A DNA stretch of 64,000 nucleotides from JAWKWH01 sp963669415 (GCA_963669415.2 CAXXPS010000001.1:806001-870000); one strand, 5' to 3'. Shown: positions 18,596 to 27,432, counted from the first letter of the stretch. Made by a program: numbers and translations. The notes: generated by a model not told the origin, from the letters alone.

Positions 18596-19621
18596 CTATC
18601 GAGTGGTTTCAGCCTCCCTGTATGGTTCGCCATTGGTCAGTACAGCCCATGCAATCCGCGCCGTCTTGTTGGCCATTGCCACAGCTGCGAGTTTGGCTGG
18701 TTTGCGCTCAAGCAGGTTTTGCAGCCAAGGATCAGCTCTGTCGGGCTTGCTTTTGGCGTAACGAACACGACTAGCCATGCCGTTGACCAGGAGCTTGCGC
18801 AGATAGCGATCGCCCATGCGGCTGATGCGGCCCAAGGCCTCTTTCCCGCCACTTGATTTGTTGAGTGGCGTCAGGCCGATCCAGGCGGCAAAATCGCGGG
18901 CACTTCTAAACTGTCGACCGCTACCGATGGTCGCCACAATGGCAGAGGCTGTGACTGGACCGATGCCTGGAATGGTCTGCAGCAGCTCAACGCGCTCATC
19001 CTTCCTGGATTGTTCGAGGATCGTTTTGTCCAAACGGTCGATGCGTCGATCAAGGTCGATAAGTTGATCGCACAGCAGTGCAACAACATCTTCTGCCATC
19101 TCCGGAATGTCCAATAGTTCGCCGGCCTGCATCTCATGGGCAAAATGGCGAAGGTGATCGACCCCTCTTGGAAGCGTGATGCCAAACTCTGCAAGCAGGC
19201 CACGGATCATGTTTGCCAATTGTGTTCGCTGGCTGATCAGTGCCTGACGAACCCGGTGCAAGCTCAAAACCGCCTGCTGCTCCTCTGACTTGATGGTCAC
19301 AAAGCGCATGCTCGGTCGCGTCACCGCCTCGCAGATCGCCGCTGCATCAGCTGCGTCCGACTTACCACGCTTCACATAGGCTTTGACGTAGCCTGCCGGC
19401 ATGAGTTTCACATCATGACCCAGCATCGTCAGTTCTCGCGCCCAATGATGGCTCGAACCACAGGCTTCAATACCGATCAAACAGGGATCAAGCTTCGCAA
19501 AGAAGGCAAGCATCTGGCCTCGCCGCAGTGGCTTGTTGAAAGCAACCGACCCATCGTCATAAATGCCATGCACCTGAAAAACGTTCTTGGCGAGGTCTAC
19601 GCCAACCGTGGTAATCTGCAT
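18596..19621 (-). CDS. IS110-family transposase
   Basis: 341 aa. The N-terminal RuvC-like DEDD domain shows TVGVDLAKNVFQVHG, the Glu of IGIEACGSSHHWARE and the Asp pair in KSDAADAAAI. The C-terminal transposase domain (Tnp20) has LLQTIPGIGPVTASAIVATI and the serine-bearing LNKSSGGKEALGRISRMGD, the proposed nucleophile region. These recombinases move the element as a circular intermediate guided by a structured RNA. The reading frame is intact and both ends of the element are present, so the element could be active. Confidence 0.95.
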   Translation of the reverse strand: MQITTVGVDLAKNVFQVHGIYDDGSVAFNKPLRRGQMLAFFAKLDPCLIGIEACGSSHHWARELTMLGHDVKLMPAGYVKAYVKRGKSDAADAAAICEAVTRPSMRFVTIKSEEQQAVLSLHRVRQALISQRTQLANMIRGLLAEFGITLPRGVDHLRHFAHEMQAGELLDIPEMAEDVVALLCDQLIDLDRRIDRLDKTILEQSRKDERVELLQTIPGIGPVTASAIVATIGSGRQFRSARDFAAWIGLTPLNKSSGGKEALGRISRMGDRYLRKLLVNGMASRVRYAKSKPDRADPWLQNLLERKPAKLAAVAMANKTARIAWAVLTNGEPYREAETTR

Positions 19622-19700
19622 ATCGTGGCTCCTATACCAGCAGTGATAACAACTGCACTATGGCGCATCAGACGCCGGGGTGTAGGAGCCATCCACACCA

Positions 19701-19768
19701 TCCGCTTTCAGGACAGACACGGAAGCCAGCGAACGTCTGCAATGGGGGCGCAAAGCAGCCTTCCAGAT
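19701..19768. repeat. Right part of dispersed palindrome, split by the insertion sequence
   Basis: TCCGCTTTCAGGAC at 19701 continues into ACGTCTGCAATGGGGGCGCAAAGC (to about 19757), colinear with the intact copy at 34098-34161. The right arm has decayed (CAAAGCAGCC in place of CAAAGCGGACA). Confidence 0.75.
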
Positions 19769-19935
19769 CCAGTTAGGCAAAGGTCAGCTTGCGAGCGTCT
19801 CTAGACCACTGATCCATGTCGTTAACGGGACTCGTCGGGACGCTCGACCAACCATTAAGGAATCTGGTTGCGGACGTAGCACATTGCGTTGGATACCAAA
19901 CCAATTGCCTGGAGAAAGCCGCGTTTGCGGACGGA

Positions 19936-20607
19936 TTAACCGCTCTTGGAAAGCTGCTTTATCAAAGCTTGGCGGGCAGACTCCAAATGGGTGATGCTTG
20001 CGTTGCGGGCTGCGTCTCTGTCGCGGGCGACCAGTGCATTCGCCAGCTGGCCCATTTCGATTAGCGCCTGTTTGCGCCGCTCTGAGTCATTCAATAGCTG
20101 AATTCGTAAATATGAAATTCGGTCAAAAACATTTTCCAGCGCTTTACGGATCTCCGTATTACGACAGCCGGTAAACAAAACAGAGAAGAACCACTCCTTC
20201 GCCGTTCGCATCTTGCGGAGATCACCAGCTTTGAAACTGCTGGCAATGGCTTCGAACGCCGCCTTGATCTCCGCTACTTCCCGGTCACTGGCGCGCTCGG
20301 TGAACAATTCCGCAGCCAGCGTCTCCACCGGCTGGCGAAGCTCGAAAATCTCGTGAATCGACCGTGCGTCAAGCTTGGCGACGGTGTATCCGCGATGGGT
20401 TTGCCGTATCAGCAATCCTCGAGCCTCCAAGTGGGCCAGCGCTTCGCGCAGGATTGAACGGCTGGTGCCAGTCAATTCGGATAATTGGCGCTCAGTCAGC
20501 TTCTCCCCTGCAGTGAAGCGACCACTCAAAATAGCCTCACGAATGGTCGCTTGCGCCTGCTCGCGAAGTGAACGTTCGACGGTGTCCAGACCCAGCGTCG
20601 CGTCCAT
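19936..20607 (-). CDS. GntR-family regulator, FCD subfamily
   Basis: 223 aa from the ATG at 20607; an open frame extends further upstream to 20790 but that part is not protein-like and the domain begins at LDTVERSLREQAQATIREAI. Residues about 8-75 are the GntR winged helix (LTERQLSELTGTSRSILREALAHLEARGLL). An FCD ligand-binding domain (about 85-215) follows with the Asp/His pattern of this fold. It is divergent from the ThDP-enzyme/TRAP cluster and two matching operator-like palindromes lie in the shared intergenic region. It is probably a repressor released by a small carboxylate. The ribosome binding site is weak. Confidence 0.85.
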   Translation of the reverse strand: MDATLGLDTVERSLREQAQATIREAILSGRFTAGEKLTERQLSELTGTSRSILREALAHLEARGLLIRQTHRGYTVAKLDARSIHEIFELRQPVETLAAELFTERASDREVAEIKAAFEAIASSFKAGDLRKMRTAKEWFFSVLFTGCRNTEIRKALENVFDRISYLRIQLLNDSERRKQALIEMGQLANALVARDRDAARNASITHLESARQALIKQLSKSG

Positions 20608-20751
20608 ACGGTGGTTGAGCAAGTGTTCAGTCAACTGCAAAGCCCTCGCTTCGCGGCCGCGAAATGGAACGTAATCCTGATTCGATTGGCCATGTGCACC
20701 CTCTGGTAAACCACATATCCAAGACCTGCAAGGTGTCCGCGATGTGAGAAT

Positions 20752-20762
20752 TTGTCTGACAA
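20752..20762. promoter_or_regulatory. Candidate FCD-GntR operator 1
   Basis: TTGTCTGACAA is an odd-length palindrome fitting the TNGTNNNACNA pattern known for FCD-type GntR regulators. It lies within a longer imperfect inverted repeat (AGAATT...ATTCT) upstream of the regulator's own start. Confidence 0.5.
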
Positions 20763-20866
20763 TTCTGATGCCAAACTCGATGCTCGCCAATTCTATTTGT
20801 AGCTTTGCTAATAAAATCCAAAGATTTCAATATGTTGAGAGGATGCGCCATTTCGGTCAGGATAAA

Positions 20867-20876
20867 TTGTATACAA
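20867..20876. promoter_or_regulatory. Candidate FCD-GntR operator 2
   Basis: TTGTATACAA is a perfect 10-bp palindrome in the AT-rich part of the 520-bp divergent region, the same core seen in known operators of this regulator family. The centre is about 260 bp upstream of the ThDP-enzyme start. Confidence 0.55.
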
Positions 20877-21129
20877 AATAAGGCTATTTCGCTAATTTGA
20901 TTGTGAAATTGGCGCCGAAACGTACAATTATATGATTTGGATTGTAGGACAAAAATCAAGGGTGGTTCAATTTGATCATGCAATAAAACACCTGTGTGGC
21001 TTGGCCATCGGCCCACAGCAGACCGGAGGAGAAATAGCAAAACACGACCGCAAATCGCACGATTGATAGCCAAGCAAGCGGCGAGTGCGGTCTGCTAACA
21101 GCAGTCAAGCGTTTGATCGGAGGAGACGC

Positions 21130-22803
21130 ATGCTTGAAAAGACAGGCGCGAAAAAAGGTAGCCATGTTCTTGCCACCGCAATTGGCGCGGCCGGCATCGA
21201 TACCGTATTCACTGTTGCAGGCGGGCATTTTCTTCCGACGTACAATGAATTCGGTCAACTGGGATCACCCAGAATCGTCGCTGCACGTCACGAACTGGGC
21301 GCCGGCTATATGGCGTCCGGATATGCGCTTTCGACAGGTAAAGTGGGAACCGTGTTTTCGGGAGCACCAGGTCCGGGCGCGACGAACCTTGTTACTCCAG
21401 TGGCCAATGCCATGGCAGATTCCATACCGTTGCTGGTACTAACTGCACAGGTCGATCGTCGCTATCTCAATCGCAATATTCTTCAGTACTGCGACAATCA
21501 GGCCCTGTTCACACCGATAACGAAGAAGTCCGTTCAGGCTGTGTCGGCGGCGGAGATGCCCAACTTGATCGCGACAGCTTTGCAAATTGCCCAGTCAGGT
21601 CGACCGGGGCCCGTTCATATAGATTTGCCACAGTCATTGCAGATTGACACTGTCGATACCGTAAACGTGATTGATTTGACATCCCTTGCGCCGCAGGAAC
21701 CTTCAACTACAGATATCGAAGCTGTAGCCGAAGCCCTTCAGCAATCGGTGCGGCCAGCCATACTGGCAGGACATGGCGTCATACGAGCCGGGGCCACCGA
21801 GCAATTGGCCAAACTCGCTCAACAACTTGGAGCGCCGGTCGCGACCAGCCGGTCGGGGATTGGTGGAATGCGTACGTCGGACCCAAACAGCGTCGGCATG
21901 TTGGGATTTTACGGCACAGAAACCGCTCGCGAGGCGATCGGTTCGGCTGATCTAGTTTTGGTAATCGGGTGCGCGCTGGGGGAACAAACAACCTACGGAT
22001 GGAACAGCGATCTATTTGCTACTGACGCCGTTGTCATACAGGCCGATATTGATGCCATTCAGCCCAACTTGGTGTATCCGGTTAATCGGGCGGTTCAAGC
22101 CGATGCAGGCCAATTTATTGAGGCGATAGTTGGCGAAGTAGCGGCAAAGGAGCGTTGGTATAATCGAAGGCCCGATCCTTGTTCCGCAGATAATGATCCA
22201 AGCTCAGGTCTCAGTGCAGCCACGGTTCTGCAAACGCTCAACCGACGGATTCCACCTGACGCGTTTGTCTCGGCGGATATCGGCAATCACCGTCTTTGGG
22301 TATGCGACCAACTCGACGTGACGCACGCCGACCGGTTGCTGCAATCCTGTGAATTCGACGCCATGGGCTTCAGCCTACCAGCAGCGATCGGTGCGTCGAT
22401 CGGTAACCCAGGCGCCAAGGTCGTCAGTATTAGCGGGGATGGCGGCTACGTACACACGATGGGCGAGCTTGCAGTAGCGCGCGAACACCAGTTGCCAATA
22501 GTCGCAATCATCTTCGTCGACGGTGCGTTGGGCATTCTTAAACATCAGGCCGACGCAATGTATGGCAGCGACCATTTCGTGCGCCTTGCTGACATCGACT
22601 TTGCGAAGGTCGCCGAGGGATTTGGCGTCAAAAGTCACTATGTCACCGATGCAAATGAGCTCGATGATGCACTCGACCAAGCAATTACAGCGACTGAACC
22701 CGTTTTGCTTAGCCTGCGGATTGATCCGGACGAAATATTCCCGCCGCTGCGCAGCAAAATCGAACAGCGCAAACGGGACTTGATGGGAAAGAAGGACGAA
22801 TGA
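21130..22803 (+). CDS. ThDP-dependent enzyme of the acetolactate-synthase family
   Basis: 557 aa from the ATG at 21130 behind CGGAGGAGA; the upstream in-frame ATG at 21085 has no such site. Three domains are seen: pyrimidine-binding (AARHELGAGYMASGYAL with the catalytic Glu; SGAPGPGATNL), a central domain (about 190-320) and the ThDP/Mg domain with GDGGYVHTMGELAVAREHQL. The usual Asn-Asn metal motif about 26 residues later reads VDGALG, so an Asp replaces the second Asn. This makes true acetolactate synthase less likely; a catabolic C-C bond-cleaving or -forming 2-oxo-acid enzyme is more plausible. It leads the cluster with the TRAP importer. The substrate is unknown. Confidence 0.82.
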   Translation: MLEKTGAKKGSHVLATAIGAAGIDTVFTVAGGHFLPTYNEFGQLGSPRIVAARHELGAGYMASGYALSTGKVGTVFSGAPGPGATNLVTPVANAMADSIPLLVLTAQVDRRYLNRNILQYCDNQALFTPITKKSVQAVSAAEMPNLIATALQIAQSGRPGPVHIDLPQSLQIDTVDTVNVIDLTSLAPQEPSTTDIEAVAEALQQSVRPAILAGHGVIRAGATEQLAKLAQQLGAPVATSRSGIGGMRTSDPNSVGMLGFYGTETAREAIGSADLVLVIGCALGEQTTYGWNSDLFATDAVVIQADIDAIQPNLVYPVNRAVQADAGQFIEAIVGEVAAKERWYNRRPDPCSADNDPSSGLSAATVLQTLNRRIPPDAFVSADIGNHRLWVCDQLDVTHADRLLQSCEFDAMGFSLPAAIGASIGNPGAKVVSISGDGGYVHTMGELAVAREHQLPIVAIIFVDGALGILKHQADAMYGSDHFVRLADIDFAKVAEGFGVKSHYVTDANELDDALDQAITATEPVLLSLRIDPDEIFPPLRSKIEQRKRDLMGKKDE

Positions 22804-22909
22804 GACCATCACTCATTGGATCGCAATGTCTCTGCTCTTCCACGGCGAGGGTGGCGCCGTCCCCGATTGTGACGATCCTATTCAACAATCAAACAGAGGA
22901 GAAAATGTC

Positions 22910-23950
22910 ATGACCTCGAAACTGTTATTGGTGAGAGCCGTCTTCGCTGCGGCAATTGCCGCGCTTGCGGCGTTTTGCCTGCCGGCAGCTGCACAGGAGA
23001 TCAAGCTGGTCTACGCTGGTTATCCAAGCCCACAGATTTCATCGGGCAAGGCAGTCATGTTCTTTGCAGAAGAAGTTAAAAAGCGCACGAACGGCCGCGT
23101 TGAGATCGAGGTGCATCATTCCGGCAGCCTTTACCAGGAAGAGAAAGCCATTGAAGCATTGCTTACAGGTTCGATCGACCTGGCAGCTGCTGGCACGTCG
23201 ACGATCGGCGTGTTCACACGCCATTTCGACTGGGTCAATCTACCCTTTATCGTCTCAGGAGATTTGGCTGTTGGTCCGCAACAACTACAGATGATGATGC
23301 ACAGCGACGTGGGCAAAGAAATTCAGGCCAAGGTTGAAGAAGAGATCGGGCTTAAAATAATTTTTGCCATGACCAGCAATGGCGGCGCTCGGGCCATAGC
23401 CACTCGCTCGGTGCGGCTTGAGGTTCCTGAGGACATAAAGAACGTTAAGCAGCGTGTCAGCCTGGCGCCGCTTGACGTCATCATCAATGAGGCTTGGGGA
23501 GCAAACCCGATACCGGTACCGTGGGCGGATACGTTTACGGGCTTTAGCCAAGGCATGTTCGAGGGCGTGCAGATTCCGCTGCCTCACATCCACAATGTCG
23601 GATTTGATGAGGTTGCCAAGTCGATCACCATGGTGAATTTCCAATACCTGCCGCAGGTGATGTGGGTGACAGCGGAAAAGTGGAACAGCTTGCCGGAGGA
23701 TGTGCGTCAGGTCTTGCTTGAGGTCGGTAAAGAAGCCGCAGAATATGAGATGAAAGTCGATCAGGAGGCGCATATGGCGTTTCGTGAGGCGATCAAAGAG
23801 CGCGGCACTGAAATCATCGATCTGACGCCCGAGCAGATGAAGATGTGGCAGTCGGCGAGCGAGAGCGTCTACGCCAACGAAGATGTCGCAAAATACACAC
23901 CGCAGGAGCTGCTCAACCGCTTACGCGAGGCCGGCAAGCTCGGCCAATGA
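22910..23950 (+). CDS. TRAP transporter substrate-binding protein, DctP family
   Basis: 346 aa from the ATG at 22910 (AGAGGAG upstream). Signal peptide to PAAAQ near residue 25. The mature protein shows the DctP fold with IEVHHSGSLYQEEKAIEALLTGSIDLAAAG and the later NEAWGANPIPVPWADTFTGF segment. The usual substrate-carboxylate Arg may be Arg in KQRVS. It captures an organic acid in the periplasm for the DctQM permease encoded just downstream. A strong hairpin follows the gene. Confidence 0.9.
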   Translation: MTSKLLLVRAVFAAAIAALAAFCLPAAAQEIKLVYAGYPSPQISSGKAVMFFAEEVKKRTNGRVEIEVHHSGSLYQEEKAIEALLTGSIDLAAAGTSTIGVFTRHFDWVNLPFIVSGDLAVGPQQLQMMMHSDVGKEIQAKVEEEIGLKIIFAMTSNGGARAIATRSVRLEVPEDIKNVKQRVSLAPLDVIINEAWGANPIPVPWADTFTGFSQGMFEGVQIPLPHIHNVGFDEVAKSITMVNFQYLPQVMWVTAEKWNSLPEDVRQVLLEVGKEAAEYEMKVDQEAHMAFREAIKERGTEIIDLTPEQMKMWQSASESVYANEDVAKYTPQELLNRLREAGKLGQ

Positions 23951-23984
23951 TTTGATCGCTGACGCTTGTACTGCTTTATATACA

Positions 23985-24010
23985 TCCGGCGTGGCGTGGG
24001 CCACGCCGGA
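23985..24010 (+). promoter_or_regulatory. Strong intercistronic hairpin between DctP and DctQ genes
   Basis: TCCGGCGTGGC (23985-23995), loop GTGG, GCCACGCCGGA (24000-24010): a perfect 11-bp stem with no U-tract after it. Its place in the operon suits an RNA-stabilising or attenuating structure that keeps the binding protein in excess over the permease. Confidence 0.7.
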
Positions 24011-24067
24011 AGCTTCGTGCCGTAGGATTGCTTCGGCAGTTTTTCCAACCTGATGCGGGGATCTTAG

Positions 24068-24523
24068 TTGGTGGCACGTCGTCTCAAACAGCTCAGCAAA
24101 TTGGTCAGAAACGGCCTGTTTGTGCCGGCAATATTGCTGATCATCGCACTATTGACCGTCAATATCATAGATCGCTTCGTGCTTGACGGAGCGTTTGGCA
24201 TTGTTTGGATTGAAGAACTCTGCATCATCATTATGATTTGGCTGATATTCCTCAGCGCATTCGCCATCGATGAAGACGATCTCCACATCAAGGTCCAGGT
24301 GGTTCCGTTGCGGCCCTGGATTAAGGAACTGATCGAGGATCTCGCGGTGAGCGGGTTCGTCTTGTTTCTCGTTTGGAGCACGTGGTCCATCCTGCCGCGG
24401 CTGTTCTCCAAATACGCCGCACTCGGTTGGTCGATCAAGGCCGGTTACTATGCGGTGATCGTCGGTGGTATTCTCCTGCTTGCAACCAAACTCGGCAAAT
24501 ACGTTTTGCGATTGCTGCGTTGA
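24068..24523 (+). CDS. TRAP transporter small permease, DctQ family
   Basis: 151 aa from TTG 24068 (a GTG directly follows and could be the start instead); GCGGGGA lies upstream. Four hydrophobic segments are visible, with the DctQ-type VWIEELCIIIMIWLIFLSAF near residue 50 and a charged DEDDLHIKVQVV after it. It forms the inner-membrane complex with DctM. Its stop overlaps the DctM start by one base (TGATG). Confidence 0.85.
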   Translation: MVARRLKQLSKLVRNGLFVPAILLIIALLTVNIIDRFVLDGAFGIVWIEELCIIIMIWLIFLSAFAIDEDDLHIKVQVVPLRPWIKELIEDLAVSGFVLFLVWSTWSILPRLFSKYAALGWSIKAGYYAVIVGGILLLATKLGKYVLRLLR

Positions 24524-25833
24524 TGGACATTCTCGCGGCATTGACCGGATTTACGGTTCTATTCACTTTCGCCCTTCTTGGCGTGCCGCTCGTCGCTGCG
24601 ATGGGTCTGGGCGGCGTTGCCGGATTGTTCGTGGCGGGCATTCCGTTGTCCGGTGCACCAATAGCTGTGCTGGGCGTCCTCGGAAACTTCGCCTGGATCG
24701 CCCTGCCACTGTTTATAATCCTCGGCGGTCTGTTGTCTGATATCGGCGTCAGCCGCGGAATGATCTGGTTCGGTGAGGCGATCGGGAGACGGGTGCGCGG
24801 TGGTACCTCCCAGGTGGTCATCGTAACGTCACTGTTCATGGGTGGGATGACCGGTTCGACCCTTGCCGAAGCCGGGATGTTGAGCGCCATGTTTCGCAAA
24901 GAGATGGAGCGCATAGGCTATGGGCGAGGTTATCTTGCCGGTCTGATTTCCTGCGCCGGTCTCATCGGCGCATTGATACCGCCAAGCAATGTGCTGCTTA
25001 TTCTCGGGCTGGCGGGAGAGATTTCAATCCTCCGACTTTGGATCGCCGGTATCTTGCCAGGTGTCTTGATCGCGATTGGCTTGATGATCGTCGCTGCATT
25101 TCTGCAGAGCCGCTATGAAGGCGGTGCGCAGGCTTCGAGCATGAGCGACGCGCTCTCCACGGTCCAAGAGGCCACCAGAGGAAGTTTCGTCAAGGCGCTT
25201 CCTGGACTGGCGGTACCGGTTCTCATTCTCGGAGGCATGCGACTCGGCGTGTTTTCGCCGGTCGAAGCTGGCGCGGCAGGCATCGTGTTTGCGCTGATCA
25301 TCGGTGCGTTGCTTTACCGTGACAACTTCACTTTGAAGCGGCTATCGACCTCCTTTGGCAATAACCTGATGCGCTCGATGAGCTACTTATTTCTCGTCGC
25401 GGGTGCTGCGGTATTTGGTGTGCTGATCGTAAGACTTAATATGGCCAGCGCCGTCGAGCAGTGGTTTATCGCCGGTCAGTTCTCCGCAGTCGAGTTCATG
25501 ATCGCCAATTTCGTGCTCTTCTTCATCATGGGCTTCTTCATCGAGGCTGTGCCCATTATGTTGATCTTCTTTCCGCTTATGCTGCCCGCCGCCCGCAGTC
25601 TGGGAATCGATCCGATCCATTTCGGTATCACGTTCAGCCTGATCATCCTGCTGGCCAATTTAACCCCACCGGTCGGCGTTCAGACGCTATTTGTTTGCCG
25701 ATTGATGGACACTTCGGTTGGCGAATGGTGGAAGCATGGTAAATACTTCTTTCTGGTGATCGTCATCGTCACCATGCTGGTAATGTTCATCCCGGCAATT
25801 CCACTCAGCTTGCCGGCATTGATCATGCGCTAG
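24523..25833 (+). CDS. TRAP transporter large permease, DctM family
   Basis: 436 aa, start coupled to the DctQ stop. About a dozen hydrophobic segments; family motifs include GGLLSDIGVSRGMIWFGEAI, the GSTLAEAGMLSAMF segment and the near-C-terminal LANLTPPVGVQTLFVC. It forms the sodium-driven transport channel. A frame extends upstream to 24373 inside DctQ and is discarded. It converges on the MDR reductase gene with 14 bp between the stops. Confidence 0.92.
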   Translation: MDILAALTGFTVLFTFALLGVPLVAAMGLGGVAGLFVAGIPLSGAPIAVLGVLGNFAWIALPLFIILGGLLSDIGVSRGMIWFGEAIGRRVRGGTSQVVIVTSLFMGGMTGSTLAEAGMLSAMFRKEMERIGYGRGYLAGLISCAGLIGALIPPSNVLLILGLAGEISILRLWIAGILPGVLIAIGLMIVAAFLQSRYEGGAQASSMSDALSTVQEATRGSFVKALPGLAVPVLILGGMRLGVFSPVEAGAAGIVFALIIGALLYRDNFTLKRLSTSFGNNLMRSMSYLFLVAGAAVFGVLIVRLNMASAVEQWFIAGQFSAVEFMIANFVLFFIMGFFIEAVPIMLIFFPLMLPAARSLGIDPIHFGITFSLIILLANLTPPVGVQTLFVCRLMDTSVGEWWKHGKYFFLVIVIVTMLVMFIPAIPLSLPALIMR

Positions 25834-25847
25834 GGGGCGATTGCATG

Positions 25848-26903
25848 TTAGAGCCGTGTGCCGTCCTCCTCGCCGAAGCGAACCAGCACTTTACCAATGT
25901 ACTTGCCGGACAGCATGGCGTTGAGCGTCACCGGAGTGGCTTCAAGACCGATCTCCACATTATTGTGCATGGTCAGTCGGCCGGAACGCAGCAATGTCCC
26001 CAATCGGCCGATCACCCACGGATACAGTTCTTTGTAGGCATAACGATTGAATGCATGGATCGTAGCCTCCTGAGACCACACATGGCGCATGTTGGCCGGA
26101 TCCCACTCAGGCGTCGGACTATTGTTTGCCGCAACGCGACCGACCAGCAACACTTCCGCTCGCTTGGCCAGATTTTCCAACACCGCATCCGCGGTATCGC
26201 CGCCGACCAAATCAAAATAAAGATCCACGCCATCCGGGCAGGCCTCGGCCAGGACTTCGCGAAATTCCGGTGCTCGGTAATCGACGGCTGCATCTGCACC
26301 GAGCGTGTTGCGAACAAACTCCGTTTTGTCATTTCCACCAGCGATGCCGACGACCCGAGCACCGGCCAATCGTCCAAGTTGCACGGTATAGGAACCGACA
26401 GCGCCGGCCGCGGAGGTAACGACAAGCGTGTCGCCCGGTATCGGCTTGGCTTTCTGAGAAAACGCGAGATAAGGCGTTTGCCCTGGAGAAGACAGCGCCG
26501 TCAGCCACTCTTCCGCCGAATGGATCGGGTCGACGACCGAAACGTCTGCGGGCGTAACTACCGCATAATCCTGCCACCCTTGGCGACCGACGACTGTCGC
26601 ACCGACGGGAAGCGCACCGCAGCGGCTCTGGATGATCTTGCCAAATGTATCGCAGCTGATCAGCTCGCCAATGTCGAACGGTCGGATAAAGTTCTTGAAA
26701 TCCTTGGTCCGCATTCCTTGCCACGCCGACAGCGCCGCCATCTCGATCTCAACCAGGGCGCTGCCTTCGGCGATATCAGGCAAGGTAACCTGTTCAATTG
26801 CAAAGTTTTCCGGACCGGCAAGATCGACCGGGCGCGACTTCAAAACGATGCGTCTGTTTTGTCTTTCGGCGATGTTGGCCTCCTGGGCACACGGTCGCAC
26901 CAT
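25848..26903 (-). CDS. MDR-superfamily NADP-dependent oxidoreductase (curcumin/alkenal reductase-like)
   Basis: 351 aa. The opening NRRIVLKSRPVDLAGPENFAI is typical of the leukotriene B4 dehydrogenase/curcumin reductase branch of medium-chain dehydrogenases, which lack zinc ligands. The NADP fold is at SAAGAVGSYTVQLGRLAGARVVGIAGG (about 165-190). Such enzymes reduce alpha,beta-unsaturated ketones or aldehydes. It lies on the opposite strand inside the catabolic block. An AGGAGG lies inside the frame about 8 codons downstream of the ATG, so the true start may be slightly downstream. Confidence 0.85.
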   Translation of the reverse strand: MVRPCAQEANIAERQNRRIVLKSRPVDLAGPENFAIEQVTLPDIAEGSALVEIEMAALSAWQGMRTKDFKNFIRPFDIGELISCDTFGKIIQSRCGALPVGATVVGRQGWQDYAVVTPADVSVVDPIHSAEEWLTALSSPGQTPYLAFSQKAKPIPGDTLVVTSAAGAVGSYTVQLGRLAGARVVGIAGGNDKTEFVRNTLGADAAVDYRAPEFREVLAEACPDGVDLYFDLVGGDTADAVLENLAKRAEVLLVGRVAANNSPTPEWDPANMRHVWSQEATIHAFNRYAYKELYPWVIGRLGTLLRSGRLTMHNNVEIGLEATPVTLNAMLSGKYIGKVLVRFGEEDGTRL

Positions 26904-27033
26904 CGTAGGAAACCGGCCGTTGGCGAGTCAATCAATATCACTGATGGGAGAAAAATATTCCCTGAGAGAAAACGGCAAACTGCCACTTAAAGCGCAAAAA
27001 TCTCGTGTGACCGCAAACGAAAGGACACTTTGC

Positions 27034-27432
27034 ATGTCGGTAATCGAACGTTTCAATCCGGACACAATGGCACAACCATTTTCCAGATACAGCCAGGGTG
27101 TTGAGATACCAGCAGGTGCCCGCACGATCTTCGTTGCCGGTCAGGTTGGCGTTCGTCCGGATGGCACCGTGCCCGACGATATGGCTGCCCAGACGGCGCA
27201 GGCGTTTCGCAATATCCAATCTGTGTTGCGCGCCAAAGGCATGGATCTGGAAGATCTCGTTGAAACGCGCACCTACATGACCAGTCGAGACGACCTGCCT
27301 GGTTATCGGGATGGCCGTCGCCAGGTACTTGGCGATGACGGGCCGGTGCCCGCTGCCGCGCTGGTTTTTGTTGCGGGACTGGCGCAGCCGCATTGGAAAA
27401 TCGAGATCTGCGCCGTCGCCGCAAAGATCTGA
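27034..27432 (+). CDS. Rid-family (YjgF/YER057c) protein lacking the RidA arginine
   Basis: 132 aa from ATG 27034; longer in-frame extension upstream is antisense to the reductase and unlikely. The fold signatures IFVAGQVGVRPDG and QTAQAFRNIQSVLRAKG are clear. In RidA deaminases the segment near residue 108 reads P-A-R-S/T; here it is PAAALVFVAGL, so the catalytic Arg is replaced by Ala. That argues against imine/enamine deaminase activity of the RidA type and for one of the Arg-less Rid subfamilies found in catabolic operons. It is followed by the hydrolase gene after 18 bp. Confidence 0.85.
   Translation: MSVIERFNPDTMAQPFSRYSQGVEIPAGARTIFVAGQVGVRPDGTVPDDMAAQTAQAFRNIQSVLRAKGMDLEDLVETRTYMTSRDDLPGYRDGRRQVLGDDGPVPAAALVFVAGLAQPHWKIEICAVAAKI

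Larger units (their letters stand above)
18358..19700 (-). mobile_element. IS110-family (IS1111-group) insertion sequence, complete
   Basis: 1343 bp. Terminal inverted repeats of 16 bp match at 15 positions: the left end 18358-18373 reads TTGTGTGGATGGCTCC and the right end 19685-19700 is the complement of TGGTGTGGATGGCTCC. The boundaries are fixed independently because the flanks reconstitute an uninterrupted copy of a dispersed repeat, with a TC dinucleotide at both junctions (18356-18357 and 19701-19702). No longer target duplication exists. The layout, short 5' end (79 bp) and long non-coding 3' end (238 bp) around one transposase gene, fits the IS1111 group. Confidence 0.9.

Noticed and set aside
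25845..26990. Long plus-strand open frame (381 codons) opposite the MDR oxidoreductase
   Set aside because: Shadow of a well-supported minus-strand gene; composition rich in Arg/His/Gln with no domain.
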